64,000 nt of DNA, from positions 1 through 64,000 of the IMG/VR virus record IMGVR_UViG_3300034093_001036, one strand, 5' to 3'. Below, piece by piece: positions 1 to 8,797 of this stretch. The notes below the pieces were generated by a model that had not been told where the DNA came from, ran no database searches, and saw only the letters and a program-made list of their open reading frames with translations. Position numbers and translations under genes: made by a program. The stretch comes from a virus. Within the stretch, counting starts at the first letter, position 1. Each line of letters opens with the position of its first letter.

Positions 1-1753
1 CTTGAGTCAAGGCTCTAAGTGTTTGGCTAACTGCTGTTACTTGTTCAGGGGAAAGAGTAACTAACTTATTATCACTGCTTGTAAGGTTAGCAATAACATT
101 AGATAGATCTTCTTCTGTTCCAGTTCCTTTTTCAGGAACAAGGGCTGCTAATACCTCATCTTCAATTACTACATCTGGTTCAGTCCAAGGGTTCTCTTCT
201 GGCTTTGGCTCTGGGCCAGGTTCTGGTGAAGGTTCTGGAGCAGGCTCTTCAGTTGTTTCTGTAGTTGGTTCTGGAGAAGGCTCAGGTGTTGGTGGTTCCT
301 CTGGGGTAGGCTCAGGTGTAGGCTCCTCTGTAGGGTCCACTGTAGGCTCTGGAGAAGGCTCTGGCGTAGGAGGCTCTTCTGCCGTAGGCTCAGGACTTGG
401 TTCTGGAGTTGATGGTTCCTCAGCAGTAGGTTCTGGACTTGGCTCAGGAGTAGGTGGCTCTTCAGCAGTTGGTTCAGGACTTGGCTCTGGGGTGGGTTGA
501 TTTGCTGCAGCGTTGGCTGCTGCTTGGGCAATAGCAGATTGAATTTCTCTTTGTAGTTGCTCGTCATAGCAACGCCATGCATCATCAATTGCACTATTAA
601 CATTATTAATTGCTTGATCGTATGCACTAATAGCATTATTTTTATTTTGTAATGCCGTTACAACATTTAAACTTGCATTCTCAGCCTCAGTTGTTTTATT
701 AGTTAAGGTTTGATTGTAAGCATTTAATGTTGAAACTGCTTGGTTGTAAATATTTAATTTATCATTATATACAGCCTGTGCTGAGGCAACCGCCGTACTT
801 GATTCTTGGCTTGGAACACTTCCTATAATAGTTTTTATAATTACATTATCAATAATGTACCAGTCATTGTTGTCTGCCCAAAAATATATCTCATGAATTT
901 GTTTACCAGGAAGCGCATCTAAAACCTCTTGATGGACAAATCCTGGATAATCTGAATTAACATTGTTTTGAATTGTAAAATTATATGTTGTTCCATCTGT
1001 ATGCCTGACCATAGCAGTGGCATCTCCATTTTTTGCATAAACGGAAAATTTAACCTGAGTAACTGCTCCCTCACTCCAATTGGCAACACGAAAAGCAAGT
1101 GTTTGACTTGGGGCTTGAAGATGCAACGCTGGTGGGTTTGTATAATCATTACTTGGAACCTGGTCGCTTCCATAAAAATATCCACCATTATTTGTTGAAG
1201 TTATTGCAACCTCAGTGCCAACAGAGTTTCCATTTGAGTCTATTGATCCAACTATAAATATACTAAGAGCACCTGCTGGCCAATTTTGTCTACCATTATT
1301 TATACTATTATTATTAAAATCTTCTGTTGTGATATCAGTCATTGAGCCAGACTGGGTTGAAAGGTTTATATTGGCTATATCAAGAGCATCTTGTGCATCA
1401 TTCTTATCTTCTAATGCAGTTGCCACTACTACTGTTTGTTCGTCTACGGCTGTTTGGGCTGATGCTTTTTCTTCTCCCGCCGTGGCTTTTAAGACAAGAG
1501 ATGCATCATATGTGGTAGAGGTTTGGGTCTGGGTTTCTTTTGCAGATACTGCAAGGGCATACTTATCTTCTGCCTCTTCAATTAAAAATATGAACTCATC
1601 CTTGTAGCCAAGGTCGTCAATGCTATCGTTAAGGTCTTGTATTTCTTGGGCTGCTACTGTGAGGGGATCATCAGAGTGGGCACCTTCTGGGGAAATAAGA
1701 AGCCAGCCAAATGCTAATAATGTGGCTGCTGCTATTCGTATTAGTTTTTTGAT
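1..1753 (-). CDS. Exported coiled-coil/lectin-like protein with PEPT repeats (3' end outside window)
   Basis: The open frame runs off the left edge, giving 584 codons without a stop. The N-terminus reads (M)KKLIRIAAATLLAFGWLL, a convincing signal peptide, followed by an Ala/Glu/Asp-rich helical part (about residues 30-135). A beta-rich segment follows (about 140-305; it ends DNVIIKT, like jelly-roll carbohydrate-binding modules), then a second helical part, then Pro/Glu repeats of the type PEPSPEPTAEEP (about 420-520). The only start that keeps the signal peptide is ATC at 1753-1751. It lies six bases after AGGGGG and about 30 bases after an extended -10 at 1791-1799; the first in-frame ATG is near residue 137. 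I infer a secreted or virion-surface adhesin or stalk. Its function is not identifiable, and the start codon is uncertain. Confidence 0.7.
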   Translation of the reverse strand, partial: MKKLIRIAAATLLAFGWLLISPEGAHSDDPLTVAAQEIQDLNDSIDDLGYKDEFIFLIEEAEDKYALAVSAKETQTQTSTTYDASLVLKATAGEEKASAQTAVDEQTVVVATALEDKNDAQDALDIANINLSTQSGSMTDITTEDFNNNSINNGRQNWPAGALSIFIVGSIDSNGNSVGTEVAITSTNNGGYFYGSDQVPSNDYTNPPALHLQAPSQTLAFRVANWSEGAVTQVKFSVYAKNGDATAMVRHTDGTTYNFTIQNNVNSDYPGFVHQEVLDALPGKQIHEIYFWADNNDWYIIDNVIIKTIIGSVPSQESSTAVASAQAVYNDKLNIYNQAVSTLNAYNQTLTNKTTEAENASLNVVTALQNKNNAISAYDQAINNVNSAIDDAWRCYDEQLQREIQSAIAQAAANAAANQPTPEPSPEPTAEEPPTPEPSPEPTAEEPSTPEPSPEPTAEEPPTPEPSPEPTVDPTEEPTPEPTPEEPPTPEPSPEPTTETTEEPAPEPSPEPGPEPKPEENPWTEPDVVIEDEVLAALVPEKGTGTEEDLSNVIANLTSSDNKLVTLSPEQVTAVSQTLRALTQ

Positions 1754-1790
1754 TACCTTCCCCCTAGGACAGACAATGTCTGTTAGGGTT

Positions 1791-1799
1791 ATTATACCA
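1791..1799 (-). promoter_or_regulatory. Extended -10 promoter (TGGTATAAT) for the left-end exported protein
   Basis: The minus strand reads TGGTATAAT, with TTTAAA 17 bases upstream as a weak -35. Predicted transcription starts near 1784, about 30 bases before the ATC start at 1753. The leader contains AGGGGG, a plausible ribosome-binding site. This is an inference from motif and position. Confidence 0.5.
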
Positions 1800-1846
1800 T
1801 TTTATTACTGCATTTTAAAGTTATAGGTCTTTCCCAGTCACTTATA

Positions 1847-2686
1847 TCATTCTGTTTGTTTAAAAAGTGTACTATATATTGAATTTGCCATATGCATTTG
1901 TTGGTGAAATGCCCAATGACCAGGATGCCAATACTCATAGTCTGCTGCGTACTCAAAAAATTTATTATCTGAAAACTCTAAGTGACAATTATTTTCTGGC
2001 GAACTAGTCTCAAAATATGTATCTGTAAAATCTTTAAATGAGTATTGCTCTAAAGACGAATCGTTCCAGTAGGTCCACAATAATATTATATTATTTGATT
2101 TGCAATACTGAATAAACATTTTTAAAAATAACATATTATAAAAAATTGCAAATTCTTCTGGCAAAATATTTTCTACTATATGTGGTTCTTTAGAAAATTT
2201 TTCAAGTAATTTGTTAGATAGCATGGCTTTGCCTATATTTTCTCTAGACTTTACACGTTCATGATTACCTTCATTTTTTACTCTAAGGTTTATCAAAGGA
2301 ACTTCCAGCCTTGTTATTGGAAATACTGCAAATATATATTTTGGATGATAAAATTCTTTAAAAAACTGAAATGCTTTAACTATTTGTGCTTGTATTCCTT
2401 CTCCTCCTTTTGCTAAATTAATATAATCCTTATTCATTTTTTGTGATATTAGATAAGGCCATGTAAGTTCTATAGGCATTCCATGTCCCTCTGTTTGAGA
2501 ACATCCCAAAGTTAAAATTTCTTGATTGCTAAACTCATTGCACCTATATCCTTGAGAGTTTAGTTTATATTCAATAAAAACAGAGTCTGCTTCTGTTTTA
2601 GGCATAGCATGCTGACTCATTTCTTCTAAAGACCTATTTACAAAAATATCTGGAATTGTTTTTAAGTTTGATTTTTTATTAATCAT
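1847..2686 (-). CDS. SGNH/GDSL-hydrolase-like protein
   Basis: This protein of about 279 residues carries ILTLGCSQTEGHG near residues 57-69, the GCSxTxG form of the SGNH nucleophile elbow, and a C-terminal HPGHWAFHQQMH stretch that could supply the catalytic His. SGNH enzymes remove or transfer acyl groups from glycans or lipids, but the substrate here is unknown. The ATG at 2686 is preferred over the upstream in-frame TTG at 2689. The gene follows the carbamoyltransferase by a few bases and resembles the gene at 4109-5104 in layout (elbow near the N-terminus, HPG..H near the C-terminus), so the three probably act together. No signal peptide is visible, so it should act in the cytoplasm. Confidence 0.6.
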   Translation of the reverse strand: MINKKSNLKTIPDIFVNRSLEEMSQHAMPKTEADSVFIEYKLNSQGYRCNEFSNQEILTLGCSQTEGHGMPIELTWPYLISQKMNKDYINLAKGGEGIQAQIVKAFQFFKEFYHPKYIFAVFPITRLEVPLINLRVKNEGNHERVKSRENIGKAMLSNKLLEKFSKEPHIVENILPEEFAIFYNMLFLKMFIQYCKSNNIILLWTYWNDSSLEQYSFKDFTDTYFETSSPENNCHLEFSDNKFFEYAADYEYWHPGHWAFHQQMHMANSIYSTLFKQTE

Positions 2687-2690
2687 CAAA

Positions 2691-4112
2691 CTATCTTATC
2701 ACTAAATTGTTATAAGTTTTTTGCCATTTTTCTATATCATTTTCATCATTTAGTAGTGGCTGTCCTTTAATATTAAGGCTTGTATTTAATAGTATTGGAA
2801 CACCAGTTTCAATATAAAACTTATTAAGAACTCTCCATAACCCACGATGTTGATCTTTATTTACAGTTTGAACTCTTGAGGTTCCATCAGCATGAACTAC
2901 AGATGGTATTTTATCTGGCTGAAGACACTTAACTGTATATTGCATATAAGGGCTTGCAAAATCCATATCAAACCACTTAGACGCACACTCTTCCATAACT
3001 ACTGGAGCAAATGGTCTAAACAACTCTCTTTGTTTAATTAAATTAACTTTATCTTTTATATTTGGATCTCTTGGGTCAGCAAGAATGCTTCGATTGCCCA
3101 ATGCTCTTGGACCGTATTCTGCTCTGCCTGTTGCTACTGCTACGATTCCATCTTTTAATATACCGTCCACAATTTGCTGAACAGGATACTCTCCTCCAAG
3201 ATCATAGCCAAGATACGGAGTCTTCCAGTCAAGGTGCTTTCCGTACAAGGCTGCTGCTGCACCTAAAGAACTACCAGCATCTCCTGGGTTAGGCATGATC
3301 CAAATCATATCAAAAATATTCCATAGCAATGTATTTGCTGAAGAGTTAAGGGCACAACCACCCATAAATACTAAGTTCTTTTTACCAGTAAGGGACTTTG
3401 CCATACGCATAAACTGATTTAATCTTTGCTCATACACTACTTGTACTGCTGCAGCAATATCAAACCTATCTTGCTCTGTAATTATCATTCCCCAGTCATT
3501 AATTCCTTTATGAAAATTATATTTTTGTTTATCGTATGAAGGAAAATATTCATCAACCTCTTTGTAGTAACGCTTCCAGTCACCATAGGCAGCCATTCCC
3601 ATCATAATGTATTCTTCTTGGTTTGGCATAAGTCCAATAAGTTGTGTAAAAGCAGAATAAAATAGTCCAAAACTAACTGGATAGTTTTGCTTATACTTAA
3701 GTTTAATCTTGTCGCCCTCACCAACCCAAATAGTTGAAGTGTTATATTCTCCTATTGCATCTAATACAACAATTACAGCATCGTTAAATGCGCTTGTGTA
3801 GTATCCTGCTGCTGCATGAGAGTAGTGATGCTTAAAGTAGTGTACTGGAACATCTAAAGGAATGTTTGGCTTCCAGTCTGCTGCGCCACCCTTTAACATT
3901 ATTCTAGATCTTTTAAGCCAAGGCTTCTCATAGTAAGCAATGTAGTCTGGTGTTCCATAGTTTAATGCATCTAAGATAATATCTTTGTTGTTATACCAAT
4001 CATTCTTTTGTTTACTATATCTTTCTGCATGTCCCGCAAAAAGTATTTCTCCATCTTTAATTAAAGATACAGATGCGTCGTGGGAAGTTTCGTTAATTCC
4101 TAAAATTATCAT
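2691..4112 (-). CDS. Carbamoyltransferase, NodU/CmcH/TobZ family
   Basis: These enzymes make carbamoyl-adenylate from carbamoyl phosphate and ATP and pass the carbamoyl group to a hydroxyl, usually on a sugar. The N-terminal Kae1-like half has the metal-binding HHYSH (residues 95-99), GGCALNSSAN (251-260) and GDAGSS (277-282). The YrdC-like half has GRAEYGPRALGNRS (329-342) and ends soon after ILLNTSLNIKGQP. At 473 residues it is shorter than the usual 540-600, with the shortfall at the C-terminus. Its start overlaps the stop of the upstream SGNH-like gene by four bases (ATGA), implying translational coupling. Possible acceptors are a glycan on the virion or host, or a modified base; the sequence does not decide. 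Confidence 0.9.
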   Translation of the reverse strand: MIILGINETSHDASVSLIKDGEILFAGHAERYSKQKNDWYNNKDIILDALNYGTPDYIAYYEKPWLKRSRIMLKGGAADWKPNIPLDVPVHYFKHHYSHAAAGYYTSAFNDAVIVVLDAIGEYNTSTIWVGEGDKIKLKYKQNYPVSFGLFYSAFTQLIGLMPNQEEYIMMGMAAYGDWKRYYKEVDEYFPSYDKQKYNFHKGINDWGMIITEQDRFDIAAAVQVVYEQRLNQFMRMAKSLTGKKNLVFMGGCALNSSANTLLWNIFDMIWIMPNPGDAGSSLGAAAALYGKHLDWKTPYLGYDLGGEYPVQQIVDGILKDGIVAVATGRAEYGPRALGNRSILADPRDPNIKDKVNLIKQRELFRPFAPVVMEECASKWFDMDFASPYMQYTVKCLQPDKIPSVVHADGTSRVQTVNKDQHRGLWRVLNKFYIETGVPILLNTSLNIKGQPLLNDENDIEKWQKTYNNLVIR

Positions 4113-5104
4113 TTATTCATTTCCTGATAAAATCCTTCTGCAATATGAATATGTTTATGAACTCCTGGGTGTGCCTGGTCAAGTCCATCTTCAACATCAC
4201 CACCAATATGAAAACAGTGTTTAAAATAATTTTCATATTCTTTATGACAGTCTTCATCAAATTCTTTATTTTCTAATTCATTTATATTATTTAAATAATG
4301 ACCAATAACTAAATCTTTATTAAAAACAACATCACTAAATATATTTTCTTTATCATTAGTTAAAGCATTTACTGTATCAACATGCCAAGATGACCAGATA
4401 AGTTTTATATTGTTTGATCTGCAGTATTGCTCTAATAAGTGTATTGCTTGCATAGAAAAAAATAGCGGAACCTCTAATGGCAATATCTCTCTATAAGTAT
4501 AAGGTCTTTTAATATATTTATTTCTTTGTGAAATTGGTTCTGGATGAACATCAAGTTGTATATCTCCAAAAGTTAAATCAGGGATAGATAGATTATTCTT
4601 ACTATCTTCTTTATTAAGTCTAAACTCTTTAGTTATATTTTTTTTAATTGGTAGACGTAATCTAAAAGGATCTGGAAACAAACATAACATAATTTCTGGG
4701 TTACCAAATATTTTAAAATATTCAAATGATTTAGCCACTAAGTCATTTATGGACCCTCCAGGAAATGATAGGTTTCGAATTTCTTTATTAATTCTTTCAC
4801 CTAAAATATTTGTCCATCTTCCATCTACAGGAACTCCATAGCCCCAGGTATTTGAACAACCAACTGCAAGTATTTCTGCTTTTTCAATCCAGTCAACATC
4901 TCTATATCCAAAATTATTTATAGAATATTCTGTTTTTGGATCTACCAAGATATTGTCTATCCTGTTTTGTCCAAATCTCGTTGTGTTTATATTTATATAT
5001 CTTGTAAGAGTATTTTTTAAAAGTAGATTTCTATATCTTTTACTAGCCATTGAATAGTCTTCATCGGTTTCATAACCATCAATCATTGCCAATAGAGGGT
5101 TCAT
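4109..5104 (-). CDS. SGNH/GDSL-hydrolase-like protein, paralogue of 1847-2686
   Basis: This protein of 331 residues has ILAVGCSNTWGYG (residues 78-90, likely nucleophile Ser84), a FPGGSIND stretch compatible with the block-II Gly, and AHPGVHKHIH near the C-terminus as candidate His region. It shares the arrangement and the phrase YCRSNNIKLIW with the gene at 1847 (YCKSNNIILLW), so the two are diverged copies on either side of the carbamoyltransferase. It is first in a three-gene operon, with a promoter-like TGATATAAT at 5200-5208 and an AT-rich leader. The catalytic Asp is less clear than the Ser, so a non-catalytic member is possible. Confidence 0.6.
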   Translation of the reverse strand: MNPLLAMIDGYETDEDYSMASKRYRNLLLKNTLTRYININTTRFGQNRIDNILVDPKTEYSINNFGYRDVDWIEKAEILAVGCSNTWGYGVPVDGRWTNILGERINKEIRNLSFPGGSINDLVAKSFEYFKIFGNPEIMLCLFPDPFRLRLPIKKNITKEFRLNKEDSKNNLSIPDLTFGDIQLDVHPEPISQRNKYIKRPYTYREILPLEVPLFFSMQAIHLLEQYCRSNNIKLIWSSWHVDTVNALTNDKENIFSDVVFNKDLVIGHYLNNINELENKEFDEDCHKEYENYFKHCFHIGGDVEDGLDQAHPGVHKHIHIAEGFYQEMNK

Positions 5105-5199
5105 TAGTATATGAACCTATTCTTATTTTTATTTTTCTTAAAAATATTTTTTATTTTAAATATAACTTTATACACAAAATATTTTATTGCCATATTATA

Positions 5200-5208
5200 A
5201 TTATATCA
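5200..5208 (-). promoter_or_regulatory. Extended -10 (TGATATAAT) upstream of the carbamoyltransferase operon
   Basis: TGATATAAT sits in the AT-rich gap 5105-5284. A second TATAAT lies at 5194-5199. Predicted transcription starts near 5193, leaving a leader of about 90 bases. No good -35 is visible. The site lies just beyond the terminator at 5243-5269, so the operon would be insulated from the upstream gene. Confidence 0.4.
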
Positions 5209-5237
5209 TATACAATTTTTATATTATTTTATTCCAC

Positions 5238-5270
5238 AAAAAGGGGGACTAGCGTTAAGCCAATCCCCCC
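5238..5270 (-). terminator. Rho-independent terminator of the exported-protein gene
   Basis: On the minus strand GGGGGA (5269-5264) pairs with TCCCCC (5248-5243) across a 15-base loop, followed directly by TTTTTG. It lies 15 bases after the stop of the gene at 5285-6463. Confidence 0.75.
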
Positions 5271-5284
5271 AATTGTTGGACTAA

Positions 5285-6463
5285 TTACTTAATGTAAGTA
5301 ACCTTTGCCTTTGGATTCTTTGCATTCCACTTCTTTGCAAGTGCATTGAAAGCAGTCTTAATTGCCTTAAGTGCAGCAGCATTATCTGCTGTTAACTTAG
5401 CAATTGTTGCATCCTTAGCAAGAACAACTGCATCTGAAGCAGTCTTTGCATCAAGTGCAGCCTTATCTGAAACAGCCTTTGCATCAGCAAGTGCCTTTAC
5501 AGAAGCAGCCTTCTCTGCTGCAAGAGCAGCATCTGAAGCAGCCTTAGCAGCAACAGCATCTGAAGCAGCCTTTACGACTGCAGCATCTGAAATTGCCTTA
5601 GCAGCAAGTGCAGCATCCTTAGCAGACTTTTCGGCAGCAAGTTCTGATACTAGATCACGAACTGTAATTTCTGCAAAAGGTGCTAGTGTGCGAGCAGTTA
5701 AACCAACTACATCAGCAGTTGTTGCTTCGCCAGCAGTTGTTGGAGCAAACATGATTAGTGCTCGTGTACCAGTTGTTGGAAGCGTTGCAGTAAACTTTGC
5801 AACTCCAAAATCTGAAAGTGTAATACCAGTTGTTGCTGTTGCTGAAGCAAGTGTTGCTGTTGCAGCAAATACTGTTGCAGTAATTGACGTACCAGTAGTT
5901 GGTGCAGACACCTTGTTGCCAAATACGTCTGTTGCTGTAACTAAAATATCTTGCTTTGTTCCAGCAGCACCAGATACTGGAGCAGAAACTGTTAGGTTAT
6001 TAATTAAACCAGCAGTACCCTGTACGTAGTAAGTAAGAGTTGTTCCACCGTTGGTGATTACAACTGTACCAATTGCTGTTGTCTTTGTGTAGACATAAAA
6101 AGTTGCTGTTGTTCCTGTACCAGTTGCAACTGTCAAAGATGAAGATCCTGATGTTGCTCCTACTGGTGCAGCAGTTGTGTGTAGTGCAGACACGATTGTT
6201 GCATTTGTTGCTACTACAGAAACTACTGTTCCTGTGTCAACTGTTGCGACAAACTTTAGTGCGTCAGCAACGTCAATTGTGTTGTCTGCAGGTACTGGCA
6301 ATGAAGCAGGCGTAGCAATTGCTGAAGCAGATGACTTATCTGTGTTACTTGCTCCAAGAGTTACTGCGACTGTCATTACAGCAGCGTTTGCAGGCGTTGC
6401 CACGATTGTGCCCAGAGTCATGGCTGCAACCATGGCTAGGGCGATTTTCTTAAATGAGTTCAT
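5285..6463 (-). CDS. Exported beta-rich protein with Ala-rich coiled-coil tail (host-like, moron-type gene)
   Basis: The protein has 392 residues. The signal peptide MNSFKKIALAMVAAMTLG ends in TPANA-A, a classical signal peptidase I site. Thr/Ala/Val-rich, Ig-like beta segments follow (about 30-270). Next comes a helical stretch of AAKAASDAAL-type heptads (about 275-365), and then a basic end, FNALAKKWNAKNPKAKVTYIK. The sequence resembles secreted surface proteins of actinobacteria rather than a phage structural protein (family impression, not checked). It is visibly richer in G+C than the AT-rich genes on its left. It has AAAGGA as ribosome-binding site, a TATAAA box at 6483-6488 and its own terminator, so it behaves as an independent unit. 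The role is unknown: altering the host envelope, blocking superinfection or decorating the virion are all possible. Confidence 0.75.
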   Translation of the reverse strand: MNSFKKIALAMVAAMTLGTIVATPANAAVMTVAVTLGASNTDKSSASAIATPASLPVPADNTIDVADALKFVATVDTGTVVSVVATNATIVSALHTTAAPVGATSGSSSLTVATGTGTTATFYVYTKTTAIGTVVITNGGTTLTYYVQGTAGLINNLTVSAPVSGAAGTKQDILVTATDVFGNKVSAPTTGTSITATVFAATATLASATATTGITLSDFGVAKFTATLPTTGTRALIMFAPTTAGEATTADVVGLTARTLAPFAEITVRDLVSELAAEKSAKDAALAAKAISDAAVVKAASDAVAAKAASDAALAAEKAASVKALADAKAVSDKAALDAKTASDAVVLAKDATIAKLTADNAAALKAIKTAFNALAKKWNAKNPKAKVTYIK

Positions 6464-6483
6464 TTAATGTATTCCTTTTCTAT

Positions 6484-8280
6484 TTATAGTGTTTTTAGTC
6501 CATCCAAATAATCTTCGATGTCTTTTATTTGGCTAGGTTTATATTGTATCACATTGCGACTATCCAGGTCAAATTGCTCTTCTGGAGTCTTTGGTCTGTC
6601 TTTAAAGGTGTGAACCTCTACTTCAGTGTCTATATTTTTTGGAGTATGTGATATTGCCCCAAATATTGCTCCACACACAGCATCAGCCAAGTCCTTTGAC
6701 TTTTTGCGGGGGTGGTCAACTCTGTCATTTTTCATAATCTTTAATTGTGTTAGTTCATCAAATAATAAATCAATTGCAGGCATAGCAAGTCTTTCCTCGT
6801 ATACAAGCATAGCCATATCTTCATAATGTTTTTTAGCAACAGAAACAGTATCAGTATTCATTCCTACTTGCTTTAGTTCATTTTGAATATCAAATGATTG
6901 CCAACGGTCAAAGGAAACCATTCCAATATCAAACCCTATTCTTCTAAGGTTCTGAATCCATTGTTTAACTTCTGAAAGATTAACTGGGCCTTCAATCTTT
7001 GGTTCCCACCATGCTACTGCATCTACTACTACAATTGGTGCTACTTGTTCATAGTTATTAATGACTTGTATGTTTACCCATTTTTCTACATGTGCAATAG
7101 CAACAGCACACTTATCGTGCTTCTGGGCAAGGTCAGCGTGTACATAATATTTCTTAGTTGGATCTGGTTTAAATGCTTCATCAAACCTTCTAAAGTTATC
7201 TACAGGGTTTCTAAGTGTCATACAAGATCTAACCTTTTCGTGCTGCTTAAAGAATGCATCAGAAGCAAAAGTTGGTACGCATGTAAAGCGCATCATTGCA
7301 TCTCCAAGGTCAGTCATAAAAGCAATCTTAAAATCATCAATCTGTCTTGTTGGGTTTACTTCCCATGTAGGTCTTTTTAGTGCAAAGACTCCTGGGTATT
7401 TGTATGAGATGATGTGGTCTTCATCCCAGGAAATTTCAAACTTATTGTTTGGGTCTGTATCAGGTAGCAGTGGATTAATAATAAACTCGTGTGTTCTTTC
7501 AATTACTTCTTTCTCAGCAACAACTGCGTCGTATTTCTCTGAGATATAGTCTCCTGGGTATCTTGGGAATGAAAGCAAAACAACTTTGCCAAGGTCTGGG
7601 AAACGAGAGTCTACTGATCCACGGAAAGCCTTGTAGATATTCTCAGCAGTTTTTCCTTGTTCGTTACCTGTTCCAACTTCAGATGCAAATCCAGAGATCT
7701 CATCAAGAACTGCAAGAAGAAGGTTTAACCCCTCATGGGATTCTCTTTCTGAGTGTCCAGAGTAAACAGTTATAGACTTATCAAACTCAACTGAGTCTGC
7801 TTTTGCATAATACTTTCCAGCAAACCATGGGGATTTTTCAATCTTTGATTTAAAACCTTTAAAGAAAACATTCTTAGCCTGCTGTGCGTTAATAGCCACA
7901 TTGATTAAGTCAATGGCATCTCCTGACGGCTTACCAAAATACTTTGCTGGGTCTTTTAAACATAATAGTTTATATACAATATATGCACACGATACTGTAG
8001 ATACAAAGTCTTTACCAGATCCCTTGCCAAGTTGCAGAATAATCTCATTCTTAGTATATTTATCAAAGTATCTTATGCCTTCTTCTTCTCCCATTATATC
8101 AATGAGATCTTCTTTGCGATATATCTGACTCATTGCTTCTACAATATCGTACTGAATATCAGAAAGTGGAGGCTGACCTAAGTATTTTTCGCCCTCAACA
8201 AATGTTCTTGCATTTACAGGTGTCTCTTGAAAATGGTTATCTTTAAGCACTTCAAGAAAATCATTGAATGTCGTGGACAA
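6484..8280 (-). CDS. terL: Terminase large subunit
   Basis: This is the packaging motor ATPase-nuclease that pumps DNA into the prohead and cuts concatemers. The Walker A motif is GKGSGKD (residues 85-91) and Walker B is LLLAVLDE (187-194, with catalytic Glu194). The nuclease half begins near YYVHADLAQKHD (about 375), with further acidic residues at VVVDAVAWW and in AMPAIDLLFDEL. The length of 598 residues is typical. The start overlaps the end of the small-subunit gene by 20 bases. It sits directly after replication genes and far from the portal, so the packaging and head genes are not contiguous here. Confidence 0.92.
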   Translation of the reverse strand: MSTTFNDFLEVLKDNHFQETPVNARTFVEGEKYLGQPPLSDIQYDIVEAMSQIYRKEDLIDIMGEEEGIRYFDKYTKNEIILQLGKGSGKDFVSTVSCAYIVYKLLCLKDPAKYFGKPSGDAIDLINVAINAQQAKNVFFKGFKSKIEKSPWFAGKYYAKADSVEFDKSITVYSGHSERESHEGLNLLLAVLDEISGFASEVGTGNEQGKTAENIYKAFRGSVDSRFPDLGKVVLLSFPRYPGDYISEKYDAVVAEKEVIERTHEFIINPLLPDTDPNNKFEISWDEDHIISYKYPGVFALKRPTWEVNPTRQIDDFKIAFMTDLGDAMMRFTCVPTFASDAFFKQHEKVRSCMTLRNPVDNFRRFDEAFKPDPTKKYYVHADLAQKHDKCAVAIAHVEKWVNIQVINNYEQVAPIVVVDAVAWWEPKIEGPVNLSEVKQWIQNLRRIGFDIGMVSFDRWQSFDIQNELKQVGMNTDTVSVAKKHYEDMAMLVYEERLAMPAIDLLFDELTQLKIMKNDRVDHPRKKSKDLADAVCGAIFGAISHTPKNIDTEVEVHTFKDRPKTPEEQFDLDSRNVIQYKPSQIKDIEDYLDGLKTL

Positions 8281-8797
8281 CCGTAATCACCTCGTTGTCT
8301 TTTGCAAACGAAGAAAGTCTACGCATTATCTCATCACGAACCTGTGGATACTCAGATGCAATATCTTTTAATATTAAAACAAGAACCTCTTGGCGTCGCT
8401 CAATCTCCATCATTTCTTCTGCAAGTTCTTTGTTCTCAAGAAGACCAGCCTTTTGTAGCATATCAATACGCTTAGACTCAATATCCATTACAAGTTTAAT
8501 TGCAGCAGTCTTTGCGCTAAGGTTATTAGTCATGGATGCTTCATCAATAACTTCGTATGTACGAGAAACCAACTTACTGTAATGTGTGTCTGCAGCAGCA
8601 AGTGCCTCTTTAGCACGGGCACGAATAGCATCATTAGCAGATGCCATGACTTTCCATTCGTTAATTAATGTCACAACTCTTTGTCTTGGTATTGCAAGTT
8701 GTTTTGATATTACAGTTGGGTCATTGCCTTTTAGGTATTCTTCTACAACTTGATTTACTTGATCAAGGTGCTTAACTAGATCTTCTTCAGTTGACAT
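8261..8797 (-). CDS. Terminase small subunit-like DNA-binding protein
   Basis: The protein has 178 residues. Residues about 15-50 (EEYLKGNDPTVISKQLAIP, then RQRVVTLINEW) form a helix-turn-helix of the kind that starts small terminases. A long helical region follows (about 60-150), with an AKTAAIKLVMDIESKRIDMLQKAG segment suited to oligomerisation. It lies immediately upstream of terL and overlaps it by 20 bases. The role is assigned from position and architecture, since small subunits diverge too fast for a firm match. Confidence 0.65.
   Translation of the reverse strand: MSTEEDLVKHLDQVNQVVEEYLKGNDPTVISKQLAIPRQRVVTLINEWKVMASANDAIRARAKEALAAADTHYSKLVSRTYEVIDEASMTNNLSAKTAAIKLVMDIESKRIDMLQKAGLLENKELAEEMMEIERRQEVLVLILKDIASEYPQVRDEIMRRLSSFAKDNEVITVVHDIQ

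Noticed and set aside
169-636. Gln/Leu-rich 155-codon ORF on the minus strand
   Set aside because: It is the wrong frame over the PEPT repeats. The correct frame is open through the whole region and carries a signal peptide.
5346-6467. Plus-strand Ala-rich ORFs opposite the exported protein
   Set aside because: Antisense shadow of GCA-rich Ala codons. No ribosome-binding site, and the minus-strand frame has a signal peptide and terminator.
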